Positions 6,631 through 14,999 are shown, counted from the stretch's first letter. The stretch: DNA of 39,694 nt from Arthrobacter sp. Leaf141 (GCF_001424565.1 NZ_LMOL01000011.1:143975-183668), one strand, 5' to 3'. The notes: generated from the letters alone by a model not told the origin. Numbers and translations: made by a program.

Positions 6631-7949
6631 ACACTTCAGGCGCCACAGCAACCAGTGGCAATGGGCTGGTCCTTCGCGGCCGCATCGTCTCCGCGGACCT
6701 GGACGTGGCTGACGGGATCATCGCAGTGGCGGGCGGCGTGATCAACTTCGCAGGGCCGGCGTCGGGCTTTCCCGGCGAAAGCGGGCCCGCCCGGCCTGAC
6801 CGCATCCTGCTGCCCGGCCTGGTGGACCTGCACTGCCACGGCGCACTGGGGGCGGACTTTGCTGACGGTTCGGCGGAAGGCGCCACGGCCGCTGCCCGGT
6901 ACTTGCACAGCAGGGGCACCACCACGCTCCTGGCCAGTGTGGTGACGGGACCACCGGCGCAGACGCTCCGGAACCTTGAAGTACTGCGGCAACTGGCGGC
7001 TGACGGGCTGATTGCCGGGTCGCATCTGGAGGGACCGTTCCTTTCGTCCGGGCAGTGCGGCGCTCATGATCCGGCGTTGCTGCTGGCACCGGACCTGGAC
7101 CTGCTGGCCGCCATGATGACGGCGGCCGGACCCACGCTGGCGTCCATGACCCTCGCTGCTGAGCTTCCCGGCATGGCGGGCGTGGTGGAGTTGCTGACGC
7201 GGCACGGGGTGATCCCTTCGCTGGGCCACACGGCGGCGGACAATACCGTGGCGGCGGAGTTCCTGAAACAGGCTGCTGCCGGGCTGGCTGAGTTCGCCGG
7301 GCTCGCTGGGGCTGCCGCGTCCATGGGCGGCGCCGGGGTACTCGGATCGGCCGGGTCTGCTGAGCTGTTCGGGTTGGGTGACCCTGCCGGTTCCGCTCCG
7401 CCGTCAGGCCGGTTGCGGCCCACCGTGACGCACCTGTTCAACGCCATGCCCAGCCTGCATCACCGGTCCCCCGGACCTGTCTCGGCCAGTTTGGGCGCCG
7501 CACGCGCAGGTGAAGCCGTGGTGGAACTCATTGCGGACGGGGTCCACCTGGCGCCCGAAACTGTGAAACTGGTTTTCGACCTGGTGGGAGCCCGCAACAT
7601 TGCCCTGGTCACCGATTCGATGGCGGCCACCGGGCTGCAGGACGGCCAGTACAAACTGGGGCCGCTGGCTGTAACCGTGCAGCAAGGCGTGGCGCGAGTG
7701 GACACTACCGGCGCCATCGCCGGTGGCACGTCCACCTTGCTGGACGTGGTCCGGTCGACAGTTGCCGCGGGCATCCCGCTGCAGGACGCGGTCACCGCCG
7801 CGACAGTTGTTCCGGCTGATGTCCTGGGGGTCTCGGCACACGTGGGCGGGCTGCGTCCCGCGATGGCTGCCGATGTCCTGGTGGTCGACCCGGATCTTAC
7901 GCTGGCGGGTGTGCTGCGGCGCGGTAAATGGGTCACTCAGCTGCAGTGA
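6627..7949 (+). CDS. nagA: N-acetylglucosamine-6-phosphate deacetylase
   Basis: Amidohydrolase (440 aa) that removes acetate from GlcNAc-6-phosphate to give the NagB substrate. Metal-site and catalytic motifs are in order: LVDLHCHGALGADF (His69, His71), SHLEGPFLS, SLGHTAAD, THLFNAMPSLHHR, IADGVHLAPE and LVTDSMAATG with the catalytic aspartate. It is longer than most NagA proteins (about 380-400 aa). The excess sits mainly between GHTAAD and THLFNAM, where an Ala/Gly-rich, motif-free stretch (about residues 217-262) is inserted. The ATG overlaps the cutC stop by four bases, with GGAG ten bases upstream. It is the last gene of the operon; no convincing terminator is seen after it. Confidence 0.95.
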   Translation: MNTSGATATSGNGLVLRGRIVSADLDVADGIIAVAGGVINFAGPASGFPGESGPARPDRILLPGLVDLHCHGALGADFADGSAEGATAAARYLHSRGTTTLLASVVTGPPAQTLRNLEVLRQLAADGLIAGSHLEGPFLSSGQCGAHDPALLLAPDLDLLAAMMTAAGPTLASMTLAAELPGMAGVVELLTRHGVIPSLGHTAADNTVAAEFLKQAAAGLAEFAGLAGAAASMGGAGVLGSAGSAELFGLGDPAGSAPPSGRLRPTVTHLFNAMPSLHHRSPGPVSASLGAARAGEAVVELIADGVHLAPETVKLVFDLVGARNIALVTDSMAATGLQDGQYKLGPLAVTVQQGVARVDTTGAIAGGTSTLLDVVRSTVAAGIPLQDAVTAATVVPADVLGVSAHVGGLRPAMAADVLVVDPDLTLAGVLRRGKWVTQLQ

Positions 7950-8041
7950 TGCGAGCTGCCTTGTTTCAGGGTCCAGCCACGTGCGGGCGTCTGTCTGGCG
8001 GTGCCGGTTACCGATTTCGCCCAGCCGCAAGCATCGCAGCC

Positions 8042-8047
8042 TAAAAT
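8042..8047 (+). promoter_or_regulatory. -10 box suggesting a near-leaderless DUF222-HNH mRNA
   Basis: TAAAAT ends 12 bases before the ATG at 8060. A start site about seven bases downstream leaves a leader of only five or six bases. No good -35 or ribosome binding site is visible. Confidence 0.35.
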
Positions 8048-8059
8048 GTCAGACCCCCG

Positions 8060-9739
8060 ATGGATGATATTGGTATGGGAAACAGCACCCGGCAGGCAGC
8101 AGCAATGGAAGCGGTTCACGCCTCCATTAGCGTCCTGGCTGAGCTGTTCAGCTCCGATCCGGGCACTTCGGGTCTTGCCCTGGAAGCCTCCGCTGCTGGC
8201 AGTTGGGCTGCGGACGGTGTCAGCGCGGGCGGTTTGAACGCGGCTGGTTTGAGCGCGGATCATCCCGATGCTTCGAAGAACAGCGCTGCCGACGCTGGGA
8301 CCGATCTGCTCCAGCGCGCCTACGATGTCCGCCTCGACCGGCTTGCGGAAGTTTCCAGGTTGGAGGCAATGCTCGCGGCGATCAAAGCCCGTGACGCCGC
8401 CGAGTGCGCCGAACTGCAATTGGCCATGACCCCTCCTGACGCTTCAGCCCAGACCCGGACCTTCCGGGGGATGTCCGTGGTGGAGGAAGTGGCGGGAGTC
8501 CTCACCGTGAGCGCGGCTGCGGCCGGAGCGTTGATCGCTTCAGCACGCCAGCTGTGCACGCTGCCGCTGGCCATGACCGAACTCGCTTCGGGACGGATGT
8601 CGTGGCAGCACGCCCGCATCATTGCGGACGAGACCGACGGACTCGACGCCGAGGCCGCAGCAGAGCTGACCTCCCATTTCCTGGACCCTGACGATACCGA
8701 CCCGGCCAGGGGCTGCCCCGCCGGAGAGCTGGTCCCGGGCAGGTTCCGGCAGAAAGTCCGGAGATGGCGCGAACGGCACCACCCGGAATCACTGGAAACC
8801 CGCCACGCCAAGGGATTCGCGGACCGCCGCATCGAATTTTCGCCTGACCGGGACGGCATGGCCTGGGTCTCCGGATTCCTTCCCGCTACGGCCGCGTCGG
8901 CCATCTGCAACCGGACCACCTCGCTCGCCAGGGGAACCCAGGGGCCGAACGAACAGCGGACCCTTACCCAGCTCAAGGCCGACATCTTCGCGGCCGCGCT
9001 CCTGGGCAATGGAGCCAGCAAGGCCTCTCAAGCCGGGGACTTTGAGGAAAGCGCTGGCGGTTTCAGGGAACAGGAGGTTCGCGGCGCTGTCAACGACGTC
9101 CAAGGGCTCCCTGGCGATCACGTCAACGACGTCATTCCTGACGGCACCGCCGGTTTCCGGGACCTGAGTGAAGTTCCCGTGCCTGCGGCGCAGGTGCTGG
9201 TCACGGTGCCGGTGTTTTCTTTGCTGGGCGTCGGCGATGAACCCGCAATACTGGATGGCTATGGGCCGATCCCGGCGTCGATGGCACGGAAGTTGGTGGC
9301 GGAGGGCGCCAGCTCGTTTTACCGCGTACTGATCGACCCCCGTGACGGCGCACCGCTGGAGATCGGACGGAAAAGCTACCGCCTCACGGAAGCCATGAAG
9401 CGGTGGCTGCGCTTACGGGATGGAAAATGCCCGTTTCCAGGGTGCAGCAACCCATCCCTGGACAACGAGGCCGATCATCTCCTGTCCTGGCACAACGGAG
9501 GGACCACCGGCATCAGCAACCTGGGCCAGCCCTGCCGCAAACACCACCGGCTGAAACACAACAGCGCCTGGCGGCCCACTGCGGCCACCAAAGATGAGCC
9601 GCCCGGCTGGATTTCCCCCTCGGGCAGGCAGTACAAGAGTGAGCAGCAGGACTGGGAGCCTCCCGAATGGCCACCCGGGCTGCTGCCCGGCGATCGAAGC
9701 CCCTTCGAAGAAGCGCTGGTACTGCACCTATCCGGCTGA
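8060..9739 (+). CDS. DUF222 domain HNH endonuclease-like protein
   Basis: A 559-aa protein of the DUF222-HNH family, related to the 13E12 repeat proteins of mycobacteria, which occurs in many copies in Arthrobacter-type genomes. The DUF222 helical region covers roughly residues 80-300. The HNH nuclease motif near 455-510 has a CPFPGCSNP zinc-type pair, the ADHLLSWHNGG core histidines and CRKHHRLKH. The nuclease fold appears intact, but the biological role of the family is unknown. The start is unsure: ATG 8060 or ATG 8075 both lack a ribosome binding site, and a TAAAAT box 12 bases upstream favours a near-leaderless start at 8060. A central segment (about 320-370) is poorly conserved in appearance. 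It converges on the Rieske gene. Confidence 0.85.
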   Translation: MDDIGMGNSTRQAAAMEAVHASISVLAELFSSDPGTSGLALEASAAGSWAADGVSAGGLNAAGLSADHPDASKNSAADAGTDLLQRAYDVRLDRLAEVSRLEAMLAAIKARDAAECAELQLAMTPPDASAQTRTFRGMSVVEEVAGVLTVSAAAAGALIASARQLCTLPLAMTELASGRMSWQHARIIADETDGLDAEAAAELTSHFLDPDDTDPARGCPAGELVPGRFRQKVRRWRERHHPESLETRHAKGFADRRIEFSPDRDGMAWVSGFLPATAASAICNRTTSLARGTQGPNEQRTLTQLKADIFAAALLGNGASKASQAGDFEESAGGFREQEVRGAVNDVQGLPGDHVNDVIPDGTAGFRDLSEVPVPAAQVLVTVPVFSLLGVGDEPAILDGYGPIPASMARKLVAEGASSFYRVLIDPRDGAPLEIGRKSYRLTEAMKRWLRLRDGKCPFPGCSNPSLDNEADHLLSWHNGGTTGISNLGQPCRKHHRLKHNSAWRPTAATKDEPPGWISPSGRQYKSEQQDWEPPEWPPGLLPGDRSPFEEALVLHLSG

Positions 9740-9812
9740 TGGGCCGGCGGCCCGGTCAAACGTGGACCCACGACCCACACCCCAGTCCCCCGCCCCTAGG
9801 ACCCAATACCCA

Positions 9813-9852
9813 CGACCCAGCGACCCAGCGACCCAGCGACCCAGCGACCCAG
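9813..9852. repeat. 8-bp tandem repeat CGACCCAG, 5 perfect copies
   Basis: Five uninterrupted copies of CGACCCAG fill the gap between the convergent HNH and Rieske genes and end two bases before the Rieske stop codon (9855-9857). The sequence before it (9770-9812) contains looser GACCCA-type copies. Confidence 0.9.
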
Positions 9853-9854
9853 GC

Positions 9855-10757
9855 TTAGTCGGCGCCCGGCAGGCAAACTTCCACAAGCCCGTCGGTGATA
9901 CGGGAGCTGAACAGCGGCTGGCGTGCAGTTGCAGGCCCGGACAGGACCTCCCCCGTCCGCAGCGCGAAAGTGCTCTTGTGCCAAGGACACACCACACAAG
10001 GCTGGTTGTCCCCGGCGGTGCCGCCCGGAATTTCGGCAGCGGCCTTCAGTTTGCCTTCATGCAGCGGACCGGACAAGTGGCTGCACACATCGGACAGCAC
10101 GTTGATGCGGTTCCCCTCGCGGTGCACCAGCAAGGGGATCCCAGCCACATCGCGTTTGGTAAGTTTGCCATCCGGCAGGTCCGCCAGTGGTGCCAGCTTG
10201 TGCCAGCCCTGCGGGAACCGGTGCGGGATTTCCTCGCTGTGGTTCACGCCGGCAGCTTGCCGGTACGTAAGGTGACCGCCCAGGAAGCCGCCTGCGCTTA
10301 TGGTGCCGAGCCCGAGATAGGCCAGCGCTTTGCCGCTGCCCTGCCGCCCGCGGGCACGCTGGACCAGGGACGCGGCGTACAACGTCGTTGCGGCAATATT
10401 GGCTGCGGCATGGACCAGTCCCACCCGCTGCTGCTGGGGATGCAGTTCGGACCAGTCGGTAAAACCGGCCACCGCTGCCGGCACTGCGCTCAGCGCTCCG
10501 ACGCCGACCAGGACTGCCGACGCCCGTTCATTTCCCGGCAGGGCGTCCAGGATGGCCGCCGAGATCCAGGCACCCATGGGCACCTGCACCGCCAGCGGGT
10601 GCACGGGGTGCCCCACAGGAACGCCATGCAGGACGTCGCGGGCCCAGCGGGGCCGGATAACGGTCTTCACCACTTTCCTGACCTTCTTGGACACCGGGTC
10701 CAGCCAGGCAGCGTCCTCAAGGCGGGCGACAAGTTCCAGTGCAGGCAGCGGCTTCAT
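9855..10757 (-). CDS. DUF2231 membrane domain fused to a Rieske [2Fe-2S] domain
   Basis: A 300-aa protein with two parts. Residues about 1-175 are a DUF2231-like membrane region with the HGVPVGHPVHPLAVQVPMGAW signature and several hydrophobic segments. Residues about 195-300 are a Rieske domain with cluster ligands in CSHLSG and CPWHKS (Cys-X-His and Cys-X2-His). The spacing between these two motifs is 29 residues, longer than the usual 15-17. It is probably a membrane-anchored redox protein, partner unknown. The ATG at 10757 is preceded by GGGGCGGG only, and the frame upstream lacks a conserved sequence. The 3' end abuts an 8-bp tandem array. Confidence 0.85.
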   Translation of the reverse strand: MKPLPALELVARLEDAAWLDPVSKKVRKVVKTVIRPRWARDVLHGVPVGHPVHPLAVQVPMGAWISAAILDALPGNERASAVLVGVGALSAVPAAVAGFTDWSELHPQQQRVGLVHAAANIAATTLYAASLVQRARGRQGSGKALAYLGLGTISAGGFLGGHLTYRQAAGVNHSEEIPHRFPQGWHKLAPLADLPDGKLTKRDVAGIPLLVHREGNRINVLSDVCSHLSGPLHEGKLKAAAEIPGGTAGDNQPCVVCPWHKSTFALRTGEVLSGPATARQPLFSSRITDGLVEVCLPGAD

Positions 10758-10878
10758 ACCCGCCCCGTACCCCGTTTTGCGGCCGACAGACGGGATCCGC
10801 GGGAAACTTTGGCACCGGTAAAATTCTTCGGCACCAGCGGGAACTTTGGGCCCTGCGCAGTTCCATGCCCAAGGACAC

Positions 10879-11178
10879 CTAGCGCAGTGGCGATCCAACG
10901 ACGTTGAAGCGGAATCCGCCCATCTCCCCGGAAAGCAGCGGCCTGGCTTCTGCAATCGCGGCCTGGACACTGTCCAACTGCAGTGATGCCTGGTGCGCTT
11001 CAGCAGATTCCCAGAGTTCGCTGACGAACACGGTGTCCGGCACATCGGGGTTGACGCCCACCTCGTACTGCAGGCAGCCGGCCACCGAAAGGCCAGCGGA
11101 CGGACGGGTAAGGATGGCAACCAGGGCGTCCTGCTGGCCTGGCTTGGTTCCGAGCGTTCCCACGTTTGCAAAGGTCAT
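10879..11178 (-). CDS. Putative quinol/antibiotic biosynthesis monooxygenase (ABM domain)
   Basis: A small 99-aa ferredoxin-fold protein of the ABM superfamily. Visible features are the beta strand FANVGTLGTKPGQQDALVAIL, the CLQYEVGVNPDVPDTVFVSELWES core with the typical ELWES ending, and a helix with EAHQASLQ. Members act as cofactor-free monooxygenases or in heme or quinone chemistry; the substrate is unknown here. The ATG at 11178 lacks a strong ribosome binding site. It lies 121 bp upstream of the Rieske gene on the same strand and 60 bp after the thuA gene, so it may be the tail of the lacI-gfo-thuA transcript or independent. Confidence 0.8.
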   Translation of the reverse strand: MTFANVGTLGTKPGQQDALVAILTRPSAGLSVAGCLQYEVGVNPDVPDTVFVSELWESAEAHQASLQLDSVQAAIAEARPLLSGEMGGFRFNVVGSPLR

Positions 11179-11238
11179 GGGAACAGTCTGCCGCACGGCA
11201 GCGACAGGAAGGCCCAGCCCCGATCAGCAGCGCCGCGC

Positions 11239-11988
11239 CTAGGCTTCCTCGAACCAGCCCCGGGCCGGGTTGCTGACGGCAGGGACCGAGCGGCGAAGCT
11301 CCGGCTGGGCAGCCCAGCCCACACCGTTCGCCAGGACCCGCTGGATCTGCGGGTGGTGGTAGACCGGGTATTCCTGGTCGCCGGGGCTGAAATAGAAAAT
11401 CCGCCCCTTGCCGCGCGTGAACGTAACGCCGGAGCGGAACACCTCGCCGCCGGCGAACGAGCTGATGAAGATCAGGTCGTCGGGGTCAGGGATATCAAAC
11501 AGCTCGCCGTACATCTCCTGCTCCGGGATAACGATAGGGCTGTCCACGCCCTCTGCAATGGGGTGCGACGGTTTGACGGTCCACACCAGTTCACGCTCGC
11601 CGTCATTCCGCCAGGCCAGGGAGCAACTGGTGCCCAGCAGCTTGGTGAATATCTTGGCGAAGTGCCCCGAATGGAGCACAATAAGCCCCATTCCGCCCAG
11701 GACGTGCCGGTGGACGCGTTCGACGACGGCCTCGCTCACCTGGCCGTGCGCCACGTGGCCCCACCAGAGCAGCACATCCGTCTCGGCGAGGGTTTCTTCA
11801 TCGAGGCCATGTTCGTCGTCGGTAGCGAGGACCGCCGTGGAGATTTCCGACTCCGGGTAGAAGGAGCGGAGCCCCGCGGCGATGGCACCGTGGATGCCGT
11901 CAGGGTAGATTTCCCCAATGTGGGCGGGCTCGTTGCGGGCCTCGTGGACGCCTTCGTTCCAGACGCGGATTCTCAGCTTGTCGTTCAT
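11239..11988 (-). CDS. ThuA-like domain protein
   Basis: A 249-aa protein of the ThuA family (class I glutamine amidotransferase-like fold), found in operons for trehalose, maltose or other sugar oxidation. Conserved segments are IRVWNEG near the N-terminus, YPDGIHGAIAAGL, DVLLWWGHVAHGQV, GLIVLHSGHFAKIF near 120-133, and GKGRIFYFSPGDQEYPVYHHP near 205-225. Its ATG overlaps the stop codon of the upstream oxidoreductase by one base (TGATG), so the two are coupled and likely act on the same substrate. ThuA with a Gfo/Idh/MocA enzyme is a recurrent pair linked to 3-keto sugar metabolism; the exact sugar cannot be told. No clear terminator follows. Confidence 0.9.
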   Translation of the reverse strand: MNDKLRIRVWNEGVHEARNEPAHIGEIYPDGIHGAIAAGLRSFYPESEISTAVLATDDEHGLDEETLAETDVLLWWGHVAHGQVSEAVVERVHRHVLGGMGLIVLHSGHFAKIFTKLLGTSCSLAWRNDGERELVWTVKPSHPIAEGVDSPIVIPEQEMYGELFDIPDPDDLIFISSFAGGEVFRSGVTFTRGKGRIFYFSPGDQEYPVYHHPQIQRVLANGVGWAAQPELRRSVPAVSNPARGWFEEA

Positions 11989-13184
11989 CAGAGACGAACC
12001 TCCCTTTGCTCCTGCGCCGATTGGTAGCAGGCGTCGATGATGTGGGCGCGGGAGAGGGCCAGGGATCCGTCGTGCCGTCCCCAAACTTCCGCCCCGCCGC
12101 GGACTGCGGCCACAAAGTCCTCCACCACCGCCTGGTGTGCCCGGCCCGGCACGGCGGGCGGTACGTAGTCGGCATTTTCGCCGTCCTTGTCCGTGAAAAC
12201 CTTCAGCTCACCCACGGCAGCCATTGGTGCGCCCTGAACCTTGAGCTCAGCGCCGCCGTCGGTTCCGTAGACCGTGAAATCCAGCAGGTCCTCCACTTCC
12301 CGGTAACTGGCCCAGCCGGCTTCGAGCAGCAGCGTCGCACCGCCCTCCAGGCGGAGGAACGCCGAGGCGAAGTCCTCCACCTCAAAAGGATGGCTGGCTG
12401 CCATGGCGGAGTAACGGTTGTTCCCGCCCCGCCCCCGTGGCCCAAGCTCGGAATGGGTTGTGGCGGACACCGCCACCACTTTGGGTTCGCCCAGAAGGTG
12501 CAGGGCATAGTCGAGGGCATGGACTCCGATGTCGGCAAGCGGCCCGCCGCCTGCAAGCTCACGGTTGGTGAACCAGCTTCCCATCATCGGGATGCCGGCC
12601 CGGCGCAGCCATGATGCCTTGGCGTAGTACGGGCGGCCCACACCGCCGTCGTCGATTATTTGCTTCAGCGCCTGGATATCGCCGCGGCGCCTGTGGTTGA
12701 AGGCGACGTCCAGGACCCGCCCGGCCTTGCGGGCAGCGTCCACCATGGCCCGGCCTTCGACGGCGTTACGGGCCAACGGCTTTTCGCTCAACACATGCAG
12801 GCCCTGCTCAAGGGCCGCGATGGAGATGGGGGCGTGCAGGAAGGTGGGTACCGCAACACTGATCGCGTCCAGGCCGCCATGCTGGAGCATCTCCTCCCAG
12901 CCGTCGAATGCGCTGGGGATCGAGTATTCAGCCTGCAGCGAGTCACGGAGGTCCTTCTCCATCCCTGCCAGCGAAACAATGCGTACGCCGTCCATCCGGC
13001 TGTAAGCAGCCAAGTGCTGCTGCCCGGCCCAACCGATGCCAACAACACCCACTCTCAGTTCTCCACCATGCTCCTTCGGGTCAGGCGCCTGCTGTCCGGC
13101 AGGCCGCTGTCCGGGCTGCTGACTGGTGGGGTGCTGTCCGGGCTGACTGGTGGGCTGCTGTCCGGTGGGCTGTTGGTTGCTCAC
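11988..13184 (-). CDS. Gfo/Idh/MocA family oxidoreductase
   Basis: NAD(P)-dependent sugar or inositol dehydrogenase-like enzyme (398 aa). The Rossmann motif VGVVGIGWAGQQHLAAY starts near residue 45. SEKPLARN near 130-137 carries the family's catalytic lysine, and DIGVHALDYALHLLG carries the typical aspartate/histidine. The GTG at 13184 follows GAAGAGGA. It gives an unusual N-terminal extension of about 40 residues rich in Gln, Pro and Gly (NQQPTGQQPTSQPGQ...), encoded by repetitive DNA; the conserved protein would start near LRVGVVG. It is first in a pair with thuA and lies downstream of lacI, with palindromic operators in the 166-bp gap. The substrate is unknown. Confidence 0.9.
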   Translation of the reverse strand: MSNQQPTGQQPTSQPGQHPTSQQPGQRPAGQQAPDPKEHGGELRVGVVGIGWAGQQHLAAYSRMDGVRIVSLAGMEKDLRDSLQAEYSIPSAFDGWEEMLQHGGLDAISVAVPTFLHAPISIAALEQGLHVLSEKPLARNAVEGRAMVDAARKAGRVLDVAFNHRRRGDIQALKQIIDDGGVGRPYYAKASWLRRAGIPMMGSWFTNRELAGGGPLADIGVHALDYALHLLGEPKVVAVSATTHSELGPRGRGGNNRYSAMAASHPFEVEDFASAFLRLEGGATLLLEAGWASYREVEDLLDFTVYGTDGGAELKVQGAPMAAVGELKVFTDKDGENADYVPPAVPGRAHQAVVEDFVAAVRGGAEVWGRHDGSLALSRAHIIDACYQSAQEQREVRL

Positions 13185-13252
13185 ACTTGGTTCCTCTTCT
13201 ATCGGGTCGCGCTGTATTCGGGTCGCGGGAAATTTGGGACGGTCCCAGAGGA

Positions 13253-13311
13253 TTGGAATCGATTCCAAAGATCTTCCAAAATATCGACTCCAACCCGTGG
13301 AATCGATTCCA
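13253..13311 (-). promoter_or_regulatory. LacI-type operators upstream of the oxidoreductase gene
   Basis: Two perfect palindromes, TTGGAATCGATTCCAA (13253-13268) and TGGAATCGATTCCA (13298-13311), have centres 44 bp apart, about four helical turns. A degenerate third copy, AATATCGACTCCAA, lies between them around 13285. A central CG and this half-site are typical for LacI-family repressors. The lacI gene ends 39 bp beyond the distal site, so it is the obvious binder. Confidence 0.8.
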
Positions 13312-13350
13312 AACAAGTCTGGCAGCGGACTCGTGGGACTGTCAACCCCC

Positions 13351-14349
13351 TTAGCCCTTCGTCGAATCCCGCACCACAAGCTCATGGGGAAGGAACACCC
13401 GGCCACGGCGGTGCGCGCCGGGCACGGTCATCCGCTCCAGGAGTTCCGCGAAAGCCACCCGGCCCATCTCGTAAGCAGGCTGCCGCACGGTTGTCAGTTC
13501 CGGGACACACATCTCCGCCTGGGCCGAGTCATCAAAACCCGCCACGGCGATGTCGTGCGGCACCCGGAGCCCGGCGTCCGTAAGTTCACGGACGCAGCCG
13601 GCCGCCGCAATGTCGGTGCCGCAAAACACCGCATCCGGAAGATCCCCAGCCGCCAGCAGCTCCCTGGCCAGCCTGCGGCCGGCGTGGAAGCCAAAACCGC
13701 CTTCACCTGACAGCACCCGCCCTGGCGGCAGGCCGGCGTCGGCAACGGCCTGCCGGAATCCGGCCTCACGCAGCCGGCCTGAACGGGCACTCCGGTGCGC
13801 GATCATGGCCAGCCTTCGCCCGCCGGTGTCGATCAGGTGGCGCGTCATGTCATATGCGGCCTGGCGGTCGTCAATGGAAACGCCGAACGCCGCGTCGGCG
13901 TCGACGATTTCGCAGACCTGGACAACACTCAACTGCCCGGCCACCGCGTCAACATCCTCATCCGGCATGGTGGGCGAAAACAAAACCATCCCATCCACGG
14001 ACCCGTTCCGGAGCATGTCCACCAATTGCTGCTCCCGCTCCAGGTCGCCGGCAGTCGCAGCGATCAGGCTGACGTAGCCCGAGTCAGCCGCCGCATCCCC
14101 CACCCCGCGGAAGACTTCACTGACCACCAGGGACTCCAGGTTCTTGGCCAGCGCCAAAACACGCATGGTCCGGTCCCTGCGGAGGTCGCGGGCTGAGGCA
14201 AGCGGCCGGTAGCTGAGCCGGCGGATTGCCTCATTGACCTTTTCCCTGCTTGCCGTACTGACAGCCGGACTCCCATTCAGGACCCGGGACACCGTGCCAA
14301 CGGACACACCCGCCGTTTTGGCGACGTCCTGGACTGTCGCTCGAGCCAT
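13351..14349 (-). CDS. LacI-family transcriptional regulator
   Basis: A 332-aa repressor with an N-terminal LacI helix-turn-helix (ATVQDVAKTAGVSVGTVSRVLNG, residues 4-26), a hinge with RPLASARDLR near 50, and a periplasmic-binding-like effector domain (VDGMVLFSP, GRRLAMIAHRS, DAVFCGTDIAAAG, VAGFDDS, TTVRQP). The ATG at 14349 has GGAAGGA nine bases upstream. It is transcribed toward the oxidoreductase and thuA genes, and two perfect palindromes of LacI type lie in between, so it probably represses them until a sugar binds. The inducer cannot be deduced from the sequence. No sugar transporter is nearby. Confidence 0.93.
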   Translation of the reverse strand: MARATVQDVAKTAGVSVGTVSRVLNGSPAVSTASREKVNEAIRRLSYRPLASARDLRRDRTMRVLALAKNLESLVVSEVFRGVGDAAADSGYVSLIAATAGDLEREQQLVDMLRNGSVDGMVLFSPTMPDEDVDAVAGQLSVVQVCEIVDADAAFGVSIDDRQAAYDMTRHLIDTGGRRLAMIAHRSARSGRLREAGFRQAVADAGLPPGRVLSGEGGFGFHAGRRLARELLAAGDLPDAVFCGTDIAAAGCVRELTDAGLRVPHDIAVAGFDDSAQAEMCVPELTTVRQPAYEMGRVAFAELLERMTVPGAHRRGRVFLPHELVVRDSTKG

Positions 14350-14601
14350 TCGGTTTGTCCTTCCGCGACCAGTAACGATGGTCCTTGCCGCCACGTCCCG
14401 CCCTGCCTTACGGCGTTCCTCAGCATAGCCGCCGCGGGAAAGCCTACAATCCGGGACCTGCAGCCGGCGGTGGGCATCACCGCAAACACCACAAATCACA
14501 GCCGCAGGCCTTCCCACCGAAGACAGCGGCCGGCGGTGCGCCCGGAGCGGCCAGGGCACCCCCGGAGAGGCCCGGCAGCCAGCGCCGCCACTGATTCAAA
14601 C
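14350..14601. other. Intergenic region between lacI and the membrane protein gene
   Basis: About 250 bases between divergent genes. Apart from a GC-rich, mildly repetitive composition I see no gene, hairpin or operator related to the lacI palindromes, so lacI autoregulation through this side is not indicated. Confidence 0.4.
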
Positions 14602-14643
14602 GTCAACTTTTGGTTGACAAAGGCGGACGACGCCGGACATCCT
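14602..14643 (+). promoter_or_regulatory. Promoter with GTCAAC-N5-GTTGAC operator over the -35 box
   Basis: An inverted repeat with perfect 6-bp arms (GTCAAC at 14602-14607, GTTGAC at 14613-14618) overlaps a -35 TTGACA (14614-14619). A -10 candidate CATCCT (14638-14643) lies 18 bp further. Transcription would start at about 14650, on the ATG at 14649, so the mRNA may be leaderless. The HTH protein encoded second in the operon is the likely binder (inference). Confidence 0.55.
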
Positions 14644-14648
14644 TGAGT

Positions 14649-14999
14649 ATGCGCAACCTACTCGTATGCTTGCTCGTAGCAGTCGCGGTGGCCGTTGCCG
14701 TAGGGCTCCTGACGGGGGTGGGATGGCCGGGTTTCCTGATGGGGGCAGTCTGGGCGCTATCGCTCTGGGTCATGCTGTTTTTCGGCTCCTACGCCACACC
14801 GCGCCGGGGCTACGTCCAACCGGCCGTATATGCTGCCGCCGCCGCAACCGCCGTGGCCCTGGGCTTCGTATTCTTCAGGACGGGCGACGGAAATGCTGCG
14901 TGGTGGGCTCCGGCCTTCATCATGGCCGGCGCCGTCTTCCCGGCAGCATGGACAGCCGCCAAAGCAGGACGGTCAGGGAGCCATGGACGCGACGGATGA
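14649..14999 (+). CDS. Small membrane protein paired with HTH-DUF3887 gene
   Basis: A 116-aa protein with three or four hydrophobic segments (about residues 3-22, 26-47, 57-75 and 83-101), a short loop with TPRRGY and a basic tail. I do not recognise a named family. The ATG at 14649 is chosen because the predicted transcription start coincides with it; an upstream in-frame TTG at 14610 lies inside the operator palindrome. It overlaps the next gene by 17 bases, so the pair is co-expressed. A membrane protein with a cytoplasmic HTH partner suggests a small envelope-sensing or autoregulated pair; function unknown. Confidence 0.7.
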   Translation: MRNLLVCLLVAVAVAVAVGLLTGVGWPGFLMGAVWALSLWVMLFFGSYATPRRGYVQPAVYAAAAATAVALGFVFFRTGDGNAAWWAPAFIMAGAVFPAAWTAAKAGRSGSHGRDG

